DNA from: JALYQB01 sp035640155
Lineage (GTDB): Bacteria; Actinomycetota; Actinomycetes; Mycobacteriales; Pseudonocardiaceae
Direction of reading: 5' to 3'
Length of the DNA stretch: 12,868 bases
Assembly: GCA_035640155.1 (NCBI GenBank)
Contig: DASQWR010000009.1
Span: forward strand, 1 to 12,868
The notes below the pieces were generated by a model. It did not search any database and was not told the DNA's origin. It saw nothing but the letters and a program-made list of their open reading frames with translations. Below are positions 1 through 7,760 of the stretch, one piece after another (position 1 is the stretch's first letter; each line of letters begins with the position of its first letter). The position numbers and the translations under genes are program-made.

Positions 1-1
1 C

Positions 2-446
2 GCGCAGCGCTGGGAGATCGAGTCGGTCTTCGACGAGATCAAAACCCACCAGCTCCAGTCCCGACCAGTGCTGCGCTCCCGAGATCCCGACGGGGTCGAG
101 CAGGAGCTCTGGGGGATCCTGCTGGTCCACCACGCGATCCGCGACCTCATCCACCTCAGCGCCCGCGACGTGGGCATCGACCCCGACCGGGTCTCGTTCA
201 CCCGCGCACTGCGCGCCGCCCGCCGCCAGGTCAGCGACCAGGCGGGACTTTCCCCCCTCCCGACTACGCCGCGCCCTGCGCGAGGCAGCCACTGAGCTGC
301 TGCAACGGCTCAACAAGCGCCGCCGCCGACACAACCCGCGCGTCATACGGCAAACCCACCGCACCCCGTTCCCCACCAAGAAGCCCATCGACCGGCACCT
401 CGTCCACCCACCACCAGATCTGATCAACATCATCCGACGAGGCTAA
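2..446 (+). pseudogene. IS4-family transposase, 3' part, frameshifted
   Basis: This is the C-terminal part of a DDE transposase; its 5' part lies before the window. Near the left edge RWEIESVFDEIK carries the IS4-family R-(3)-E-(6)-K signature: the R codon is at 8, the catalytic Glu codon at 20 and the Lys codon at 41. The reading frame is coherent to about 250 (ending QVSDQAG) and then changes at a ctttcccccc stretch (248-257). Staying in frame gives an unrelated tail stopping at 295. The next frame gives a family-like basic C-terminus (FPPSRLRRALREAATELLQ, then RRHNPRV) stopping at 444-446. I infer one extra base and a non-functional copy. The right end of the element must lie just past 446, but no terminal inverted repeat can be tested because the left end is outside. 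Family call secure; exact IS name unknown. Confidence 0.8.
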
Positions 447-447
447 G

Positions 448-1153
448 TTACCGGTATTGAGCATCGGGGAGGCACTCCAGTGCCTTTTGCACCTTCGGGC
501 GCAGTCGGCCGGTGACAATCTGGTCGACGTGATCCCGAGCGGTGACAGGAAGATCGTTCTCAGCGGCCTCCACTGCCCGGCACACGAGCCGGTTACGGGC
601 GTCAGAGGAGGCGTCGAGACCCGCGGCCTCGGTGACCTTCACCTCGACGTCTGCGGGCAGCGGCTTGCCGGTACTCGCAGCCTCGATCAGCGCCGCCACA
701 GCGGCGGTCTCGGCGTCCGCCCGGCGGTCGGGCAGGGTGGCCCAGGCGGCGTGATTCAAGGTGTTCAGCGCGGTGATCCTCAGTTCGATCTCATCGGGCA
801 GCCCCGCCGGCCGCGGTCTCGGGCAGCTCCGGGGCCAGGGGCTGACCGGTCAACCCCCCGGCGCACACCGAGCTTGCTGGCCTGTTCGACCCGCAGCCGG
901 GCCTCGGTCCGGGACAGGTGAACCAGGTCGCCCAGCAGTGCGGCGATGCTTCGGAACCCGGCCTGGGCGGCCAGCCGGCGGGAGTCGACCTCGGCGAGCG
1001 CGTCGAGCAGCACCGAATGCATGATCGGGATGCGCGTTCCATTCCGCGGAGCAGATCGAGAACCGCAGCGTCGTCCAGCCCGGACAGCGACGAACGCACC
1101 TCATCCGCGCAGGCGGCGATCACCTGTATTGGTGAGGTAAGCGTTCCGGTCAT
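448..1153 (-). pseudogene. 13E12-repeat / DUF222-type protein, multiply broken and 3'-truncated
   Basis: Fragments in different frames line up as one decayed gene. The start ATG at 1153-1151 opens MTGTLTSPIQVIAACADEVR. The frame shifts near 1020 to MHSVLLDALAEVDSRRLAAQ and AALLGDLVHLSRTEARLRVE, then shifts again at a run of six C (854-859) to GLTGQPLAPELPETAA. This succession (helical N-terminus, AALL-x-DL segment, LTGxPLxP) is what I know from actinobacterial 13E12/DUF222 proteins, which usually run 400-500 residues and end in an HNH nuclease domain. Here no HNH is present. From about 800 another open frame (LPDEIELRITALNTLNHAAW onward) runs to a TAA at 450-448. I cannot assign it, so it may be fused foreign sequence. 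The stop lies 2 bases from the IS4 transposase stop, so insertion of that element probably removed the 3' half. Confidence 0.55.
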
Positions 1154-1291
1154 GGGCGTATTCTCACCGCCACCCCTGACAATTCCGGGATCTCCGGAGC
1201 CCGCTTCGGAAAAGAATCCGAGCCGTGCGGTGAACGGACGAATCACACGACGATCGGCAGGCTGATCAGGCCGGGTCGCGGCACCTCAGAT

Positions 1292-1393
1292 TCACTTGAG
1301 ACGAAGGAAATCGATGGTCACGGCGCGCGCATCCTGGGTGTTGGGGCTGTTCCACACCAGGCCGAACCAGTGATTTGGCGGGAGGGGCACTCG
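1292..1393 (-). pseudogene. Orphan C-terminal tail of an unidentified protein
   Basis: The minus strand encodes a short stretch that reads like a genuine protein end, RVPLPPNHWFGLVWNSPN followed by TQDARAVTIDFLRLK and a TGA at 1294-1292. Upstream the frame runs into the 3' end of the DUF418 gene in another frame, so no start belongs to it. The aromatic and hydrophobic pattern suggests the last beta strands of a jelly-roll or lectin-like domain, but I do not recognise the family. The rest of 1154-1424 holds nothing I can support as a gene. It could be chance coding. Confidence 0.25.
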
Positions 1394-1424
1394 GTCGTGC
1401 GCTGCGGTACCCAGGCCCTCCGCG

Positions 1425-2672
1425 TCACGAGAGCGTCGCCGGACGTCGGTAGGTGAGCCGGCGCAGCAGTACCTCGAAGGGTCCCCGGTAGCCGCCGCAG
1501 CGCAGCAACTCCGCCAGCAGCACCGTCGCCACCCAGGTCGCGACCGCCAGGATGGCCGTGGTCGCGACGCTGAGCTGGTCACCCAGTCCACCGCCGTAGG
1601 CAGCGAGGACGGCGACGAATACCACCGACTGCGCGAGATAGCAGGTCATCGAGCGTTGCCCGCAGGCGGCCAGCGCGGTCACCACCGGCCGCCGACGGTC
1701 CCCCAACCCCCGACGGTCCCCCAAATCCCGGCGCTCCCCCAGCCGGACGGCGACGACACCGGCCAGCGCCGCGAAGCCGACGCCACCCGCGTAACCGGTG
1801 ATCGCGTGCAGCGCGCCCGCGACCATCCCGACCGGGATCGAGTAGTCCTGCCATAGCTGCGCGGCCTGCAGCGCCATCGGCAGCCCGCCGATGGCGGCCA
1901 GCGTGAGACCGAGCACCGCGACGCGGGCGAGGAACCCCCGGTGCCGCTCCGGGTCGTCCAGCAGTCGCCGTCGCGCGGCCCAGGCACCCATCAGCAGCGG
2001 TGGGATCAACGCGAGGAAGGCCTGCGAGATGCCGATCACCAGCCACTCGACGACCCGGTATGCCGCGGCGGCCAGCGGATCCGTCGTGGTCATGGACGGC
2101 AGCACCGCCTGCGCACCCTCGGACACCGGCAGCCCCTGCAGCGCGCCGAACAGCAGGGTCGGGATCAGCAACAGCGCGGCCGTCACCAGCAACGTGCGGT
2201 CGCCAGCGCGGATGATCACCCCGGCCAGCAGCACCGCCAGCAGCCCGTAGGCGCCGATGATGTCGCCGGAGAACAGCAGCAGCGCGTGCCCGAACCCGAA
2301 CAGCACCATCCACCAACCGCGACGGCGGACCAGCTTCCGCGCGGCCACGACGTCGCGCCCCGCCGTGGCCTGCCGGCGCAGGATCTGCACGATCCCGTAG
2401 CCGAACAGCGCCGCGAACATCGGGTACGCCCGCCCGTCGACCAGTGTCATCTGCACGAGCGTGACCGCCCGGTCCGCTGCCGACCCGTCGGACGGGTAAC
2501 CGCGGACGCCGATGTCGTGCCCGAAGAGGTAGATGTGCGAGTTCGCCAGCGCGATCAGCAGCAGCATCACGCCGCGCGCCAGGTCCGGCGCCAGCGACCG
2601 GTCGGCGAGTGCGGTCGCGCCCGGCGCCTCGTGGCTGATCCGCTCGCCCACGCCACCCGGCGACGTCGGCAT
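1425..2672 (-). CDS. DUF418 family polytopic membrane protein (YeiB-like)
   Basis: A 415-residue integral membrane protein of unknown biochemical role. The N-terminus has RSLAPDLARGVMLLLIALAN, the usual first helix of the family, followed by GRAYPMFAALFGYGI near residues 80-94 and many hydrophobic helices. The C-terminal DUF418 domain (about 240-410) contains CGQRSMTCYLAQSV (337-350) and ends GPFEVLLRRLTY, all family hallmarks; length fits (about 380-430 usual). The start is ATG 2672-2670 because GGGGAGG sits 4 bases upstream and the conserved N-terminus begins just after it; an open frame to 3101 is only shadow of the divergent hydrolase gene. The loop at residues 312-328 (GERRDL, GDRRGL, GDRRRP) is built from a tandem DNA repeat. 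The start region lies inside a perfect inverted repeat. Relatives are often annotated as possible transporters, without proof. Confidence 0.85.
   Translation of the reverse strand: MPTSPGGVGERISHEAPGATALADRSLAPDLARGVMLLLIALANSHIYLFGHDIGVRGYPSDGSAADRAVTLVQMTLVDGRAYPMFAALFGYGIVQILRRQATAGRDVVAARKLVRRRGWWMVLFGFGHALLLFSGDIIGAYGLLAVLLAGVIIRAGDRTLLVTAALLLIPTLLFGALQGLPVSEGAQAVLPSMTTTDPLAAAAYRVVEWLVIGISQAFLALIPPLLMGAWAARRRLLDDPERHRGFLARVAVLGLTLAAIGGLPMALQAAQLWQDYSIPVGMVAGALHAITGYAGGVGFAALAGVVAVRLGERRDLGDRRGLGDRRRPVVTALAACGQRSMTCYLAQSVVFVAVLAAYGGGLGDQLSVATTAILAVATWVATVLLAELLRCGGYRGPFEVLLRRLTYRRPATLS
1692..1745 (-). repeat. Three tandem 18-bp units inside the DUF418 gene
   Basis: Units 1692-1709, 1710-1727 and 1728-1745 share the core ccgacggtcccccaa; the third is more diverged (ccggcgctcccccag). 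Each unit is six codons, so copy changes would keep the frame. On the coding strand they give GERRDL / GDRRGL / GDRRRP, a positively charged loop between predicted helices. Confidence 0.75.
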
Positions 2673-2694
2673 CGAACCTCCCCGTCGGTTCGAT
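2671..2694 (-). promoter_or_regulatory. Perfect 8-bp inverted repeat overlapping the DUF418 RBS and start
   Basis: The arms atcgaacc (2671-2678) and ggttcgat (2687-2694) are exact reverse complements around an 8-base centre, tccccgtc. Read on the minus strand, the GGGGAGG ribosome binding site lies in the loop and distal arm, and the AT of the ATG closes that arm. A hairpin would hide the site; alternatively this is an operator for a dimeric regulator. The symmetry is seen directly; the function is inferred. Confidence 0.45.
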
Positions 2695-2792
2695 GGTTCC
2701 ACCTTCGCCTCGGTTGCACTATCCGGTTCACCTGGTCGCCGGGCTGGCCGCCACCCCCGCAATTCTCCTCGTGCCCGACGCCGACCGCGACC

Positions 2793-2805
2793 TAGGCTCC
2801 CCAGC
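2793..2805 (+). promoter_or_regulatory. -10 box placed for a leaderless hydrolase transcript
   Basis: TAGGCT (2793-2798) fits the actinobacterial TAnnnT -10 box and ends 7 bases before the GTG at 2806. No Shine-Dalgarno sequence precedes this start, so a transcript beginning at the GTG is likely. No good -35 box is visible. Confidence 0.45.
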
Positions 2806-4407
2806 GTGGGGAACAACAGGTGCCGTCGGGTCGTCCTTGCCGTGCTCACCGTCGCCGCGCTGCTCACCGGCAGCGTGCCCGCCGCCTTCGCCGCGCCCTC
2901 TGCGGGTGGGCCACCCGCGGGTGCGGCCCCTGCGGGTGCACCAGCGCCGCTGGAGTTCGCGCCGTGCGGCGAGGGCCTGAACTGCGCCACCCTGGTGGTG
3001 CCGGTCGACCACACCGACCCGGACGGGGCCACGACCGAGCTGCCAGTGCTGCGCCACCGCGCCACCGACCCGGCGCGGCGCCTCGGGGTGCTGCTGGTCA
3101 ACCCGGGCGGCCCGGGCGCTCCGGCCGGAGACCAGGTCCGCCTGCTCGTCGGCGCGTTCCCGGAGGTACCGGCGACGCTCGGGCCGGAAGTGCTGGCCCG
3201 CTACGACGTGATCGGGCTGGACCCGCGCGGCACGGGCGGGCCGGGCACCGTGCGCTGCCTCACCGATGCCCAGCGGGAGGAGGGGCTGGACACCGACTAC
3301 GACCCGGACCTGCCGGGCGGCCTGGACCGGGCTGCGGTGCTCGCCGCCACCCGGGAACTCACCGAGGGCTGCGCGGCGCGCAACGATGCCGCGCTGCTCT
3401 CCCAGCTGGCCACCGACGACGTGGCACGCGACATGGACCTGCTGCGTGCCGCTCTCGGTGAGCAGCAGATCAGCTACTTCGGCGTGTCCTACGGAACCCT
3501 GCTCGGCGCCACGTACGCCACCCTGTTCCCCGAGCGGGTGCAGCACATGGTGCTGGACTCCCCGGTGCACCCCACGTCCTGGCAGCAGCAGCCACTGCGG
3601 GCACTGACCGAGCAGGCCGCGAGCGGGGAGCAGGTGCTGGGCGCCTACTTTGCCGCGTGCGTCGAAGCCGGACCCGACTGCCCGTTCGGTGCCGGGCGGC
3701 CCGCCGAGGCGTTCGATGCGCTGGTGGACCGGCTGGAGGCGACGCCGCTCGTCGTCCCCGCCACGGAGAACACACCCGCGGGTCGGGTCGACGGTGCCAC
3801 CCTGGCCGCGGCGGCGCGGGTCGCAGTGTTCGACCGCGGGCTGTGGCCGGTGCTCACTCTGGGTCTGGTCAGCGCCGAGGACGGTGACGGCGGGACGCTG
3901 CTCTTCCTCGCCGAGGCACTCGCGCGGGAGCCCGACGGCTCGCCCAGCGGGCTCGGCGAGGCCAACCTCGCGGTGAACTGCCTGGACAAGGAGGTGCCAG
4001 GGGACATTGCGCGCCACGACCGTCACGCCGCGGAGGCGCAACGAGCGGCGCCCAGGACGGGGTTCCTCGCCGGCTACGGGCTCGTGCCGTGCGCCTCGTG
4101 GCCGGTGCGCACCGACACCCGGTTCACCGGCCCGTACACTGCCGCCGGGGCTCCGACCGTCCTCGTGCTGGGAACCCGGCTGGACTCGCAGACCCCCTAC
4201 CCGTGGGCCCGCGCCATGACCGACAGCCTCCAGGATGCGGTGCTGCTCACCGTTGACGGCACCGGGCACGGCGCCCACGGCCGCAACGGCGAATGCGTGG
4301 ACGGTGCGGTGGACACCTACCTGCTCACCGGCCGCACCCCGCCGGGAGGCACGTCCTGCGTCCAGCAGCCGCCCGCGTCCGCGGCGCTTCCGGACCCGCC
4401 GTCCTGA
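2806..4407 (+). CDS. Secreted alpha/beta hydrolase, TAP-like C-terminal domain (tripeptidyl aminopeptidase / Hip1 type)
   Basis: A 533-residue exported serine hydrolase. The GTG start gives a classical signal peptide: basic NNRCRR, a hydrophobic core (VVLAVLTVAALLTG), and a probable signal peptidase I site after AFA (residue 29). A Pro/Ala/Gly linker follows. NPGGPG (99-104) is the oxyanion-hole loop; YDVIGLDPRGTG follows; the nucleophile is Ser228 in GVSYG. The TAP-like C-terminal part supplies Asp460 in LDSQTP and His488 in GTGHG, completing the triad. Paired cysteines (for example in APCGEGLNCATL) fit an extracellular protein. The family includes Streptomyces secreted tripeptidyl aminopeptidases and mycobacterial Hip1-like proteases; substrate cannot be read from sequence and esterase activity is possible. 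It is divergent from the DUF418 gene, 133 bases away, and reads intact. An upstream in-frame extension overlaps the DUF418 gene and is rejected. Confidence 0.88.
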   Translation: MGNNRCRRVVLAVLTVAALLTGSVPAAFAAPSAGGPPAGAAPAGAPAPLEFAPCGEGLNCATLVVPVDHTDPDGATTELPVLRHRATDPARRLGVLLVNPGGPGAPAGDQVRLLVGAFPEVPATLGPEVLARYDVIGLDPRGTGGPGTVRCLTDAQREEGLDTDYDPDLPGGLDRAAVLAATRELTEGCAARNDAALLSQLATDDVARDMDLLRAALGEQQISYFGVSYGTLLGATYATLFPERVQHMVLDSPVHPTSWQQQPLRALTEQAASGEQVLGAYFAACVEAGPDCPFGAGRPAEAFDALVDRLEATPLVVPATENTPAGRVDGATLAAAARVAVFDRGLWPVLTLGLVSAEDGDGGTLLFLAEALAREPDGSPSGLGEANLAVNCLDKEVPGDIARHDRHAAEAQRAAPRTGFLAGYGLVPCASWPVRTDTRFTGPYTAAGAPTVLVLGTRLDSQTPYPWARAMTDSLQDAVLLTVDGTGHGAHGRNGECVDGAVDTYLLTGRTPPGGTSCVQQPPASAALPDPPS

Positions 4408-4444
4408 TCAGGGCGCCTGTCGCCGGCCGTGCTGTTGGGATGCT

Positions 4445-4711
4445 TTATCGACGTTGGCCTCGAGGCTTACGGGGGCCCTGAGATCGAGGCGCGCACTGAG
4501 CGTGCCGTGCGGTGAGAACGAGCACCGCGACCCCGGTGCCCACCATCCCGAGGACGGCGATGAGCGCCACCGCGACGTACGACCCCAGCAGCGACGCGAC
4601 CCCGAGCGCCAGGACCAGCGCCAGCACGGCGGCAGCGACGGCGATGGCCGATCGCCGGTGCTCGGTCAGCTCGCCTCCCAGCTCAACGGCCAGTTCTCTG
4701 ACGACGTGCAC
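4445..4711 (-). CDS. Small membrane protein with two transmembrane helices
   Basis: An 88-residue protein starting at GTG 4711-4709. AAGGAGG ends 9-10 bases upstream, one of the clearest ribosome binding sites in the window, which is the main reason to believe the gene. Residues 1-20 (HVVRELAVELGGELTEHRRS) look like an amphipathic cytoplasmic helix; hydrophobic segments follow at about 22-42 (AIAVAAAVLALVLALGV) and 45-66 (YVAVALIAVLGMVGTGV), then a basic tail ending GPRKPRGQRR. The plan resembles small actinobacterial phage-holin-like or DUF1469-type membrane proteins, but I do not recognise a specific family. It converges with the hydrolase gene (37 bases between stops) and is divergent from MOSC; the 213 bases between those two starts must hold both promoters, but I see no convincing boxes. 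Confidence 0.65.
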   Translation of the reverse strand: MHVVRELAVELGGELTEHRRSAIAVAAAVLALVLALGVASLLGSYVAVALIAVLGMVGTGVAVLVLTARHAQCAPRSQGPRKPRGQRR

Positions 4712-4924
4712 TGTTCGCTTCCTCCTTGCCGCGTGGATCTGCCCCCTGGAATCGTCCGGCGGGTCCGGAATGCTGCACCGGGGTTGTTACCGTCACACTA
4801 CGTACCACGTGAACCCGCACGGGAGAGCAACGCCGCAGGTGGCCGCCCGGTTCCTGGCAGGAGGGAGACCTCGGACACTAGAGGACGGAGCATCGGCCAC
4901 GACGACCTGAGGGGTAGGCACGAG

Positions 4925-5473
4925 GTGAGCGAGTGTGCGGTGGTGACGGCAGTGAGCGCCGACGCAACGCACGGGTTCAGCAAGCCGGAGCAGCACAGCA
5001 TCCGGCTGCTGACCGGGCTGGGCGTCGAGGGTGACGCGCACCGTGGGACGACGGTGCAGCACCGGTCCCGGGTGGCGCGCGACCCGAGCCAGCCGAACTT
5101 GCGCCAGGTGCACCTGATCCATGCCGAGCTGCACGACGAGCTCCGAGCCGCCGGTTTCACGGTGTCGGCCGGGCAGCTGGGCGAGAACGTCACCACCCGC
5201 GGCGTCGACCTGCTCGGGCTGCCGGCCGGCACGCTCCTGCACCTGGGTGACACGGCACTGGTGCAGGTGACCGGGCTGCGCAATCCCTGCGTGCAGATCG
5301 ACCACTTCCGGCGCGGTCTGATGGCGGCGGTGCTCGACCGCGACGAGCACGGCGCCCTCGTCCGCAAGACCGGGGTGATGGCCGTCGTGCTGGCCGGCGG
5401 CGACGTGCGACCCGGCGATCCGGTCCGGGTCGAGCGGCCACCCGGGCCACACCGGCGCCTGGTACCCGTATGA
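4925..5473 (+). CDS. Stand-alone MOSC domain protein
   Basis: A 182-residue protein consisting almost entirely of a MOSC domain (molybdenum cofactor sulfurase C-terminal), a beta-rich fold that handles sulfur or molybdenum-cofactor chemistry; stand-alone members include YiiM-like proteins. Visible hallmarks are RLLTGLGVEGDAHRG near the N-terminus, the core GQLGENVTTRGVDLLGLPAGTL, and TGLRNPCVQIDHF with the conserved cysteine; the family-typical RKTGVMAVVLAGGDVRPGD closes the domain. The GTG at 4925 is chosen because GAGGGG lies 10 bases upstream; GTGs at 4940 and 4943 are alternatives that would remove only five or six residues. A longer open frame upstream (to 4235) overlaps the hydrolase gene and is not used. 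It lies 33 bases upstream of malQ on the same strand, so the two may share a transcript. Substrate is unknown. Confidence 0.85.
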   Translation: MSECAVVTAVSADATHGFSKPEQHSIRLLTGLGVEGDAHRGTTVQHRSRVARDPSQPNLRQVHLIHAELHDELRAAGFTVSAGQLGENVTTRGVDLLGLPAGTLLHLGDTALVQVTGLRNPCVQIDHFRRGLMAAVLDRDEHGALVRKTGVMAVVLAGGDVRPGDPVRVERPPGPHRRLVPV

Positions 5474-5506
5474 GCGATCGAGCTCGACGGCGGCGAGGAT
5501 GGCGGG

Positions 5507-7393
5507 ATGGACGCTGACCTGCAGGCCCTTGCCGACGCGCACGGCGTGGCCACCTCCTACCGCGACGGGCAGCGCCGGCGGGTGGACGTCGACGCCGAGG
5601 TGGTACGCGAGGTGTTGGGCCTGCTGGGGGTCGACGCGTCGCGCCCCGAGCCCGCGCAGCCCCACCTGCCCGGCACCGTGGTGCACCGCCCGGGTCGCCC
5701 GCTGCCCGCCGGCGCCACCCTCGCCGACGGGCCCGACATCAGCCCCGACGAGCTGACCCCGGGTTACTACCAGCTGGTCGCCGGGGACGAGCGCGCCACC
5801 CTCGTCGTCCCGCCACCCGCGCTGCCCGATCCGGCCGCCACCTGGGGCTGGATGCTTCAGCTCTACGCGCTGCGCTCGCAGCGCTCGTGGGGCATCGGCG
5901 ACCTCGGTGACCTGCGTGAGTTCACCCGCTGGACCGCCGAGGAGCACGGCGCCGGCGCGGTGCTGGTGAACCCGTTGCACGCCGTGACCCCGGTGCATCC
6001 GGTGCAGCCCTCGCCCTACACCCCGTCGAGCCGGCGCTTCGTCAATCCGCTGTACCTGCGCATTGCCGACATCGAGGGCTACGACCGGATCGAGGCCGAG
6101 GTCGACGCGCTGCGGCCCCCGAACGGCGACCAGATCGACTACGACGCGGTGTGGGAGGCCAAGCGGGCCGCGCTGGAGCTGCTCTGGCGGGCGGCGGGCT
6201 CTCCCGCCGTCGCGCCCACCGACTTCGCGACGTTCTGCGCGCTCGCCGAGCAGCACGGACCGCGGTGGCCCCGCTGGCCGCAGGTGCAGCGGCACCCGTC
6301 GACCGCGGGCGCGGACCCGCGGCGGGTGGCGTTCCACGCCTGGGTGCAGCAGCAGTGCGCCGCGCAGCTCACCGCCGCCCGTGCGGCGGCCCGGGAGATG
6401 GCGATCGGCGTGTTGCACGACCTCGCCGTCGGAGTCGACCCGGAAGGTGCGGACGCCTGGGCGCTGCAGGACGTGCTCGCCACCGGCGTGACGGTCGGCG
6501 CGCCGCCGGACGCGTTCAACCGGCGCGGGCAGGACTGGGGGCTGCCCCCGTGGCGGCCGGACCGGCTCGCCGCCACCGGCTACGCCGCCTACCGACAGAT
6601 GCTGCGTGCGGTGCTCGCCCACGCCGACGGGGTGCGCATCGACCACGTCGCGGGGCTGTGGCGGCTGTGGTGGATCCCGCCCGGCTCGGCGCCCGACCGT
6701 GGCACCTACGTGCGCTACGACGCCGAGGCGATGCTCGCGGTGCTCGCCGTGGAGGCGCACCGGGCCGGCGCGGTGGTGATCGGGGAGGACCTCGGCACGG
6801 TGGAGCCCAAGGTCACCGAGGCGCTGGCGGCCCGTCGCGCGCTCGGCTGCGCTGTCCTCTGGTTCGCCCGCGACGAGGATGCTCCCGGCCAGCCGATGCT
6901 GCCGCCCGCCCGGTGGCCGGAGTGGGCCGCGGCCAGTATCTCCACCCACGACCTGCCCACCGCAGCCGGCTTCCTGCGCGGCGAGCACGTGCGGGTCCGG
7001 GCGGAGCTGGGCCTGCTCGGGGACGACCCCGGAGACGGCCCCGGAGGCGCCACTGCCGTGGCTGCCGAACAGCGGCGGGCGGACGCCGAGCGCGCAGAGC
7101 TGCTGGAGCTGCTGCGTGCCGAGGGACTGCTCGCCGGCGGCGAGGACCAGGACGAGGACGCCGTCGTGGTGGCGATGCACGCGCTGCTGGCGCGCTCCCC
7201 GTGCCGGCTGCGGCTCGTCTCCCCGTACGACCTGGTCGGGGAGGTGCGGCAGCCGAACCTGCCCGGCACGGTGGACGAGTACCCGAACTGGCGGCTGCCG
7301 CTGCCGCTCACCCTGGAGCAGCTACGGACCGCGCCGCTCGTCGCACGGATGGTGTCGGCGATGCGCGCGGCCGGCACCCGTGCGGAGCAGTGA
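5507..7393 (+). CDS. malQ: 4-alpha-glucanotransferase (amylomaltase, GH77)
   Basis: A 628-residue cytoplasmic enzyme that transfers alpha-1,4-glucan segments between malto-oligosaccharides in maltodextrin and glycogen metabolism. GH77 landmarks appear in order: SQRSWGIGDLGDL; PSSRRFVNPLYL; DWGLPPWRP; the nucleophile Asp379 in RIDHVAG; the acid/base Glu427 in GEDLG; and the third carboxylate Asp482 in THDLPT. The C-terminus ends with the family pattern QPNLPGTVDEYPNWRLPL. The N-terminus (LADAHGVATSYRDGQ) matches the accessory domain of actinobacterial MalQ, so the ATG at 5507 is right; GAGGA lies 7 bases upstream. An ATG at 5499 is in the wrong frame. Length is slightly short for actinobacterial members (about 650-720), but no domain is missing. 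The neighbours are not glycogen genes; the gene follows MOSC by 33 bases. Confidence 0.95.
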   Translation: MDADLQALADAHGVATSYRDGQRRRVDVDAEVVREVLGLLGVDASRPEPAQPHLPGTVVHRPGRPLPAGATLADGPDISPDELTPGYYQLVAGDERATLVVPPPALPDPAATWGWMLQLYALRSQRSWGIGDLGDLREFTRWTAEEHGAGAVLVNPLHAVTPVHPVQPSPYTPSSRRFVNPLYLRIADIEGYDRIEAEVDALRPPNGDQIDYDAVWEAKRAALELLWRAAGSPAVAPTDFATFCALAEQHGPRWPRWPQVQRHPSTAGADPRRVAFHAWVQQQCAAQLTAARAAAREMAIGVLHDLAVGVDPEGADAWALQDVLATGVTVGAPPDAFNRRGQDWGLPPWRPDRLAATGYAAYRQMLRAVLAHADGVRIDHVAGLWRLWWIPPGSAPDRGTYVRYDAEAMLAVLAVEAHRAGAVVIGEDLGTVEPKVTEALAARRALGCAVLWFARDEDAPGQPMLPPARWPEWAAASISTHDLPTAAGFLRGEHVRVRAELGLLGDDPGDGPGGATAVAAEQRRADAERAELLELLRAEGLLAGGEDQDEDAVVVAMHALLARSPCRLRLVSPYDLVGEVRQPNLPGTVDEYPNWRLPLPLTLEQLRTAPLVARMVSAMRAAGTRAEQ

Positions 7394-7441
7394 GAGGGCC
7401 GGGATGCATCACAGAGCGCGGGGCCGGTCGTGACCACCTCA

Positions 7442-7542
7442 AGGGGCCGGCGACCTCCTCGCCCGCGATCTGCTCGAGGACCCACTCCGCAGCAGGCTGG
7501 TCAAGCACCGCGTCGGTAGCGCAGAGGCGTCAGCACGGTCAT
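7442..7542 (-). pseudogene. vapC PIN-domain toxin remnant
   Basis: Directly after vapB an ATG overlaps the antitoxin stop (ATGA, 7542-7539), the normal arrangement for VapBC pairs. The first codons after the ATG are out of frame with DASAL, which carries the first catalytic PIN aspartate. A further one-base shift is needed to read AVLDQPAAEWVLEQIAGEEV, a typical VapC helix 1-2 region. After AGP (about 7442) similarity ends and the sequence runs towards the malQ 3' end. About 35 codons of a roughly 130-codon toxin survive, with two frameshifts and no later acidic residues, so no active RNase can be made. The identification rests on family patterns I know and should be confirmed by search. Confidence 0.65.
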
Positions 7543-7760
7543 CCGCCGAACTCATCTCGCACGGAGCGCTGCAGCACAGCCGTGTCGATGATCCCCTCGT
7601 GACGCCGGGGGCGGGACCGGAGCCGGAGTACCCATTCCTGCCGGTCAGAGTTCCGCAGCGCCCGTTCGACGGCTTCCTGCACGAGCAAGGACAGCGGCAG
7701 TTGCCGCATCCTGGCTTCCCGGTACAGCTCGTCCGGGAGGTAGACACTCACCTTGGGCAC
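7539..7760 (-). CDS. vapB: VapB-type ribbon-helix-helix antitoxin, orphan
   Basis: A 73-residue protein. Residues 1-10 (VPKVSVYLPD) form the DNA-binding beta strand of a ribbon-helix-helix fold; ELYREARMRQLPLSLLVQEA and VERALR supply the two helices. The C-terminus (WVLRLRSRPRRHEGI, then VRDEFGG) matches the toxin-wrapping tail of actinobacterial VapB antitoxins. I chose the GTG at 7760-7758 because family members begin exactly at M/V-PKVSVYLPD; upstream ATGs at 7790 and 7778 add residues with no family counterpart and no ribosome binding site. A TACGTT -10-like box (7771-7766) lies 5 bases upstream, so a leaderless transcript is possible. The reading frame is complete although the partner toxin is ruined. 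Such orphans could still repress their own promoter or neutralise a related toxin elsewhere. Confidence 0.7.
   Translation of the reverse strand: MPKVSVYLPDELYREARMRQLPLSLLVQEAVERALRNSDRQEWVLRLRSRPRRHEGIIDTAVLQRSVRDEFGG

Noticed and set aside
2728..4278. Long minus-strand open frame (516 codons) opposite the hydrolase gene
   Set aside because: The composition is the Arg/Gly/Val/His-rich pattern of a GC-rich antisense shadow, with no motif. The plus strand has a signal peptide and full catalytic triad.
4793..7180. Very long minus-strand open frame (795 codons) opposite MOSC and malQ
   Set aside because: It is the complement of two well-supported genes; the high GC content suppresses stops. 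No recognisable domain or start signal.
6151..7602. Plus-strand open frame of 483 codons inside malQ
   Set aside because: Ala/Arg/Gly-rich out-of-frame shadow of malQ; the true frame carries all GH77 catalytic motifs.
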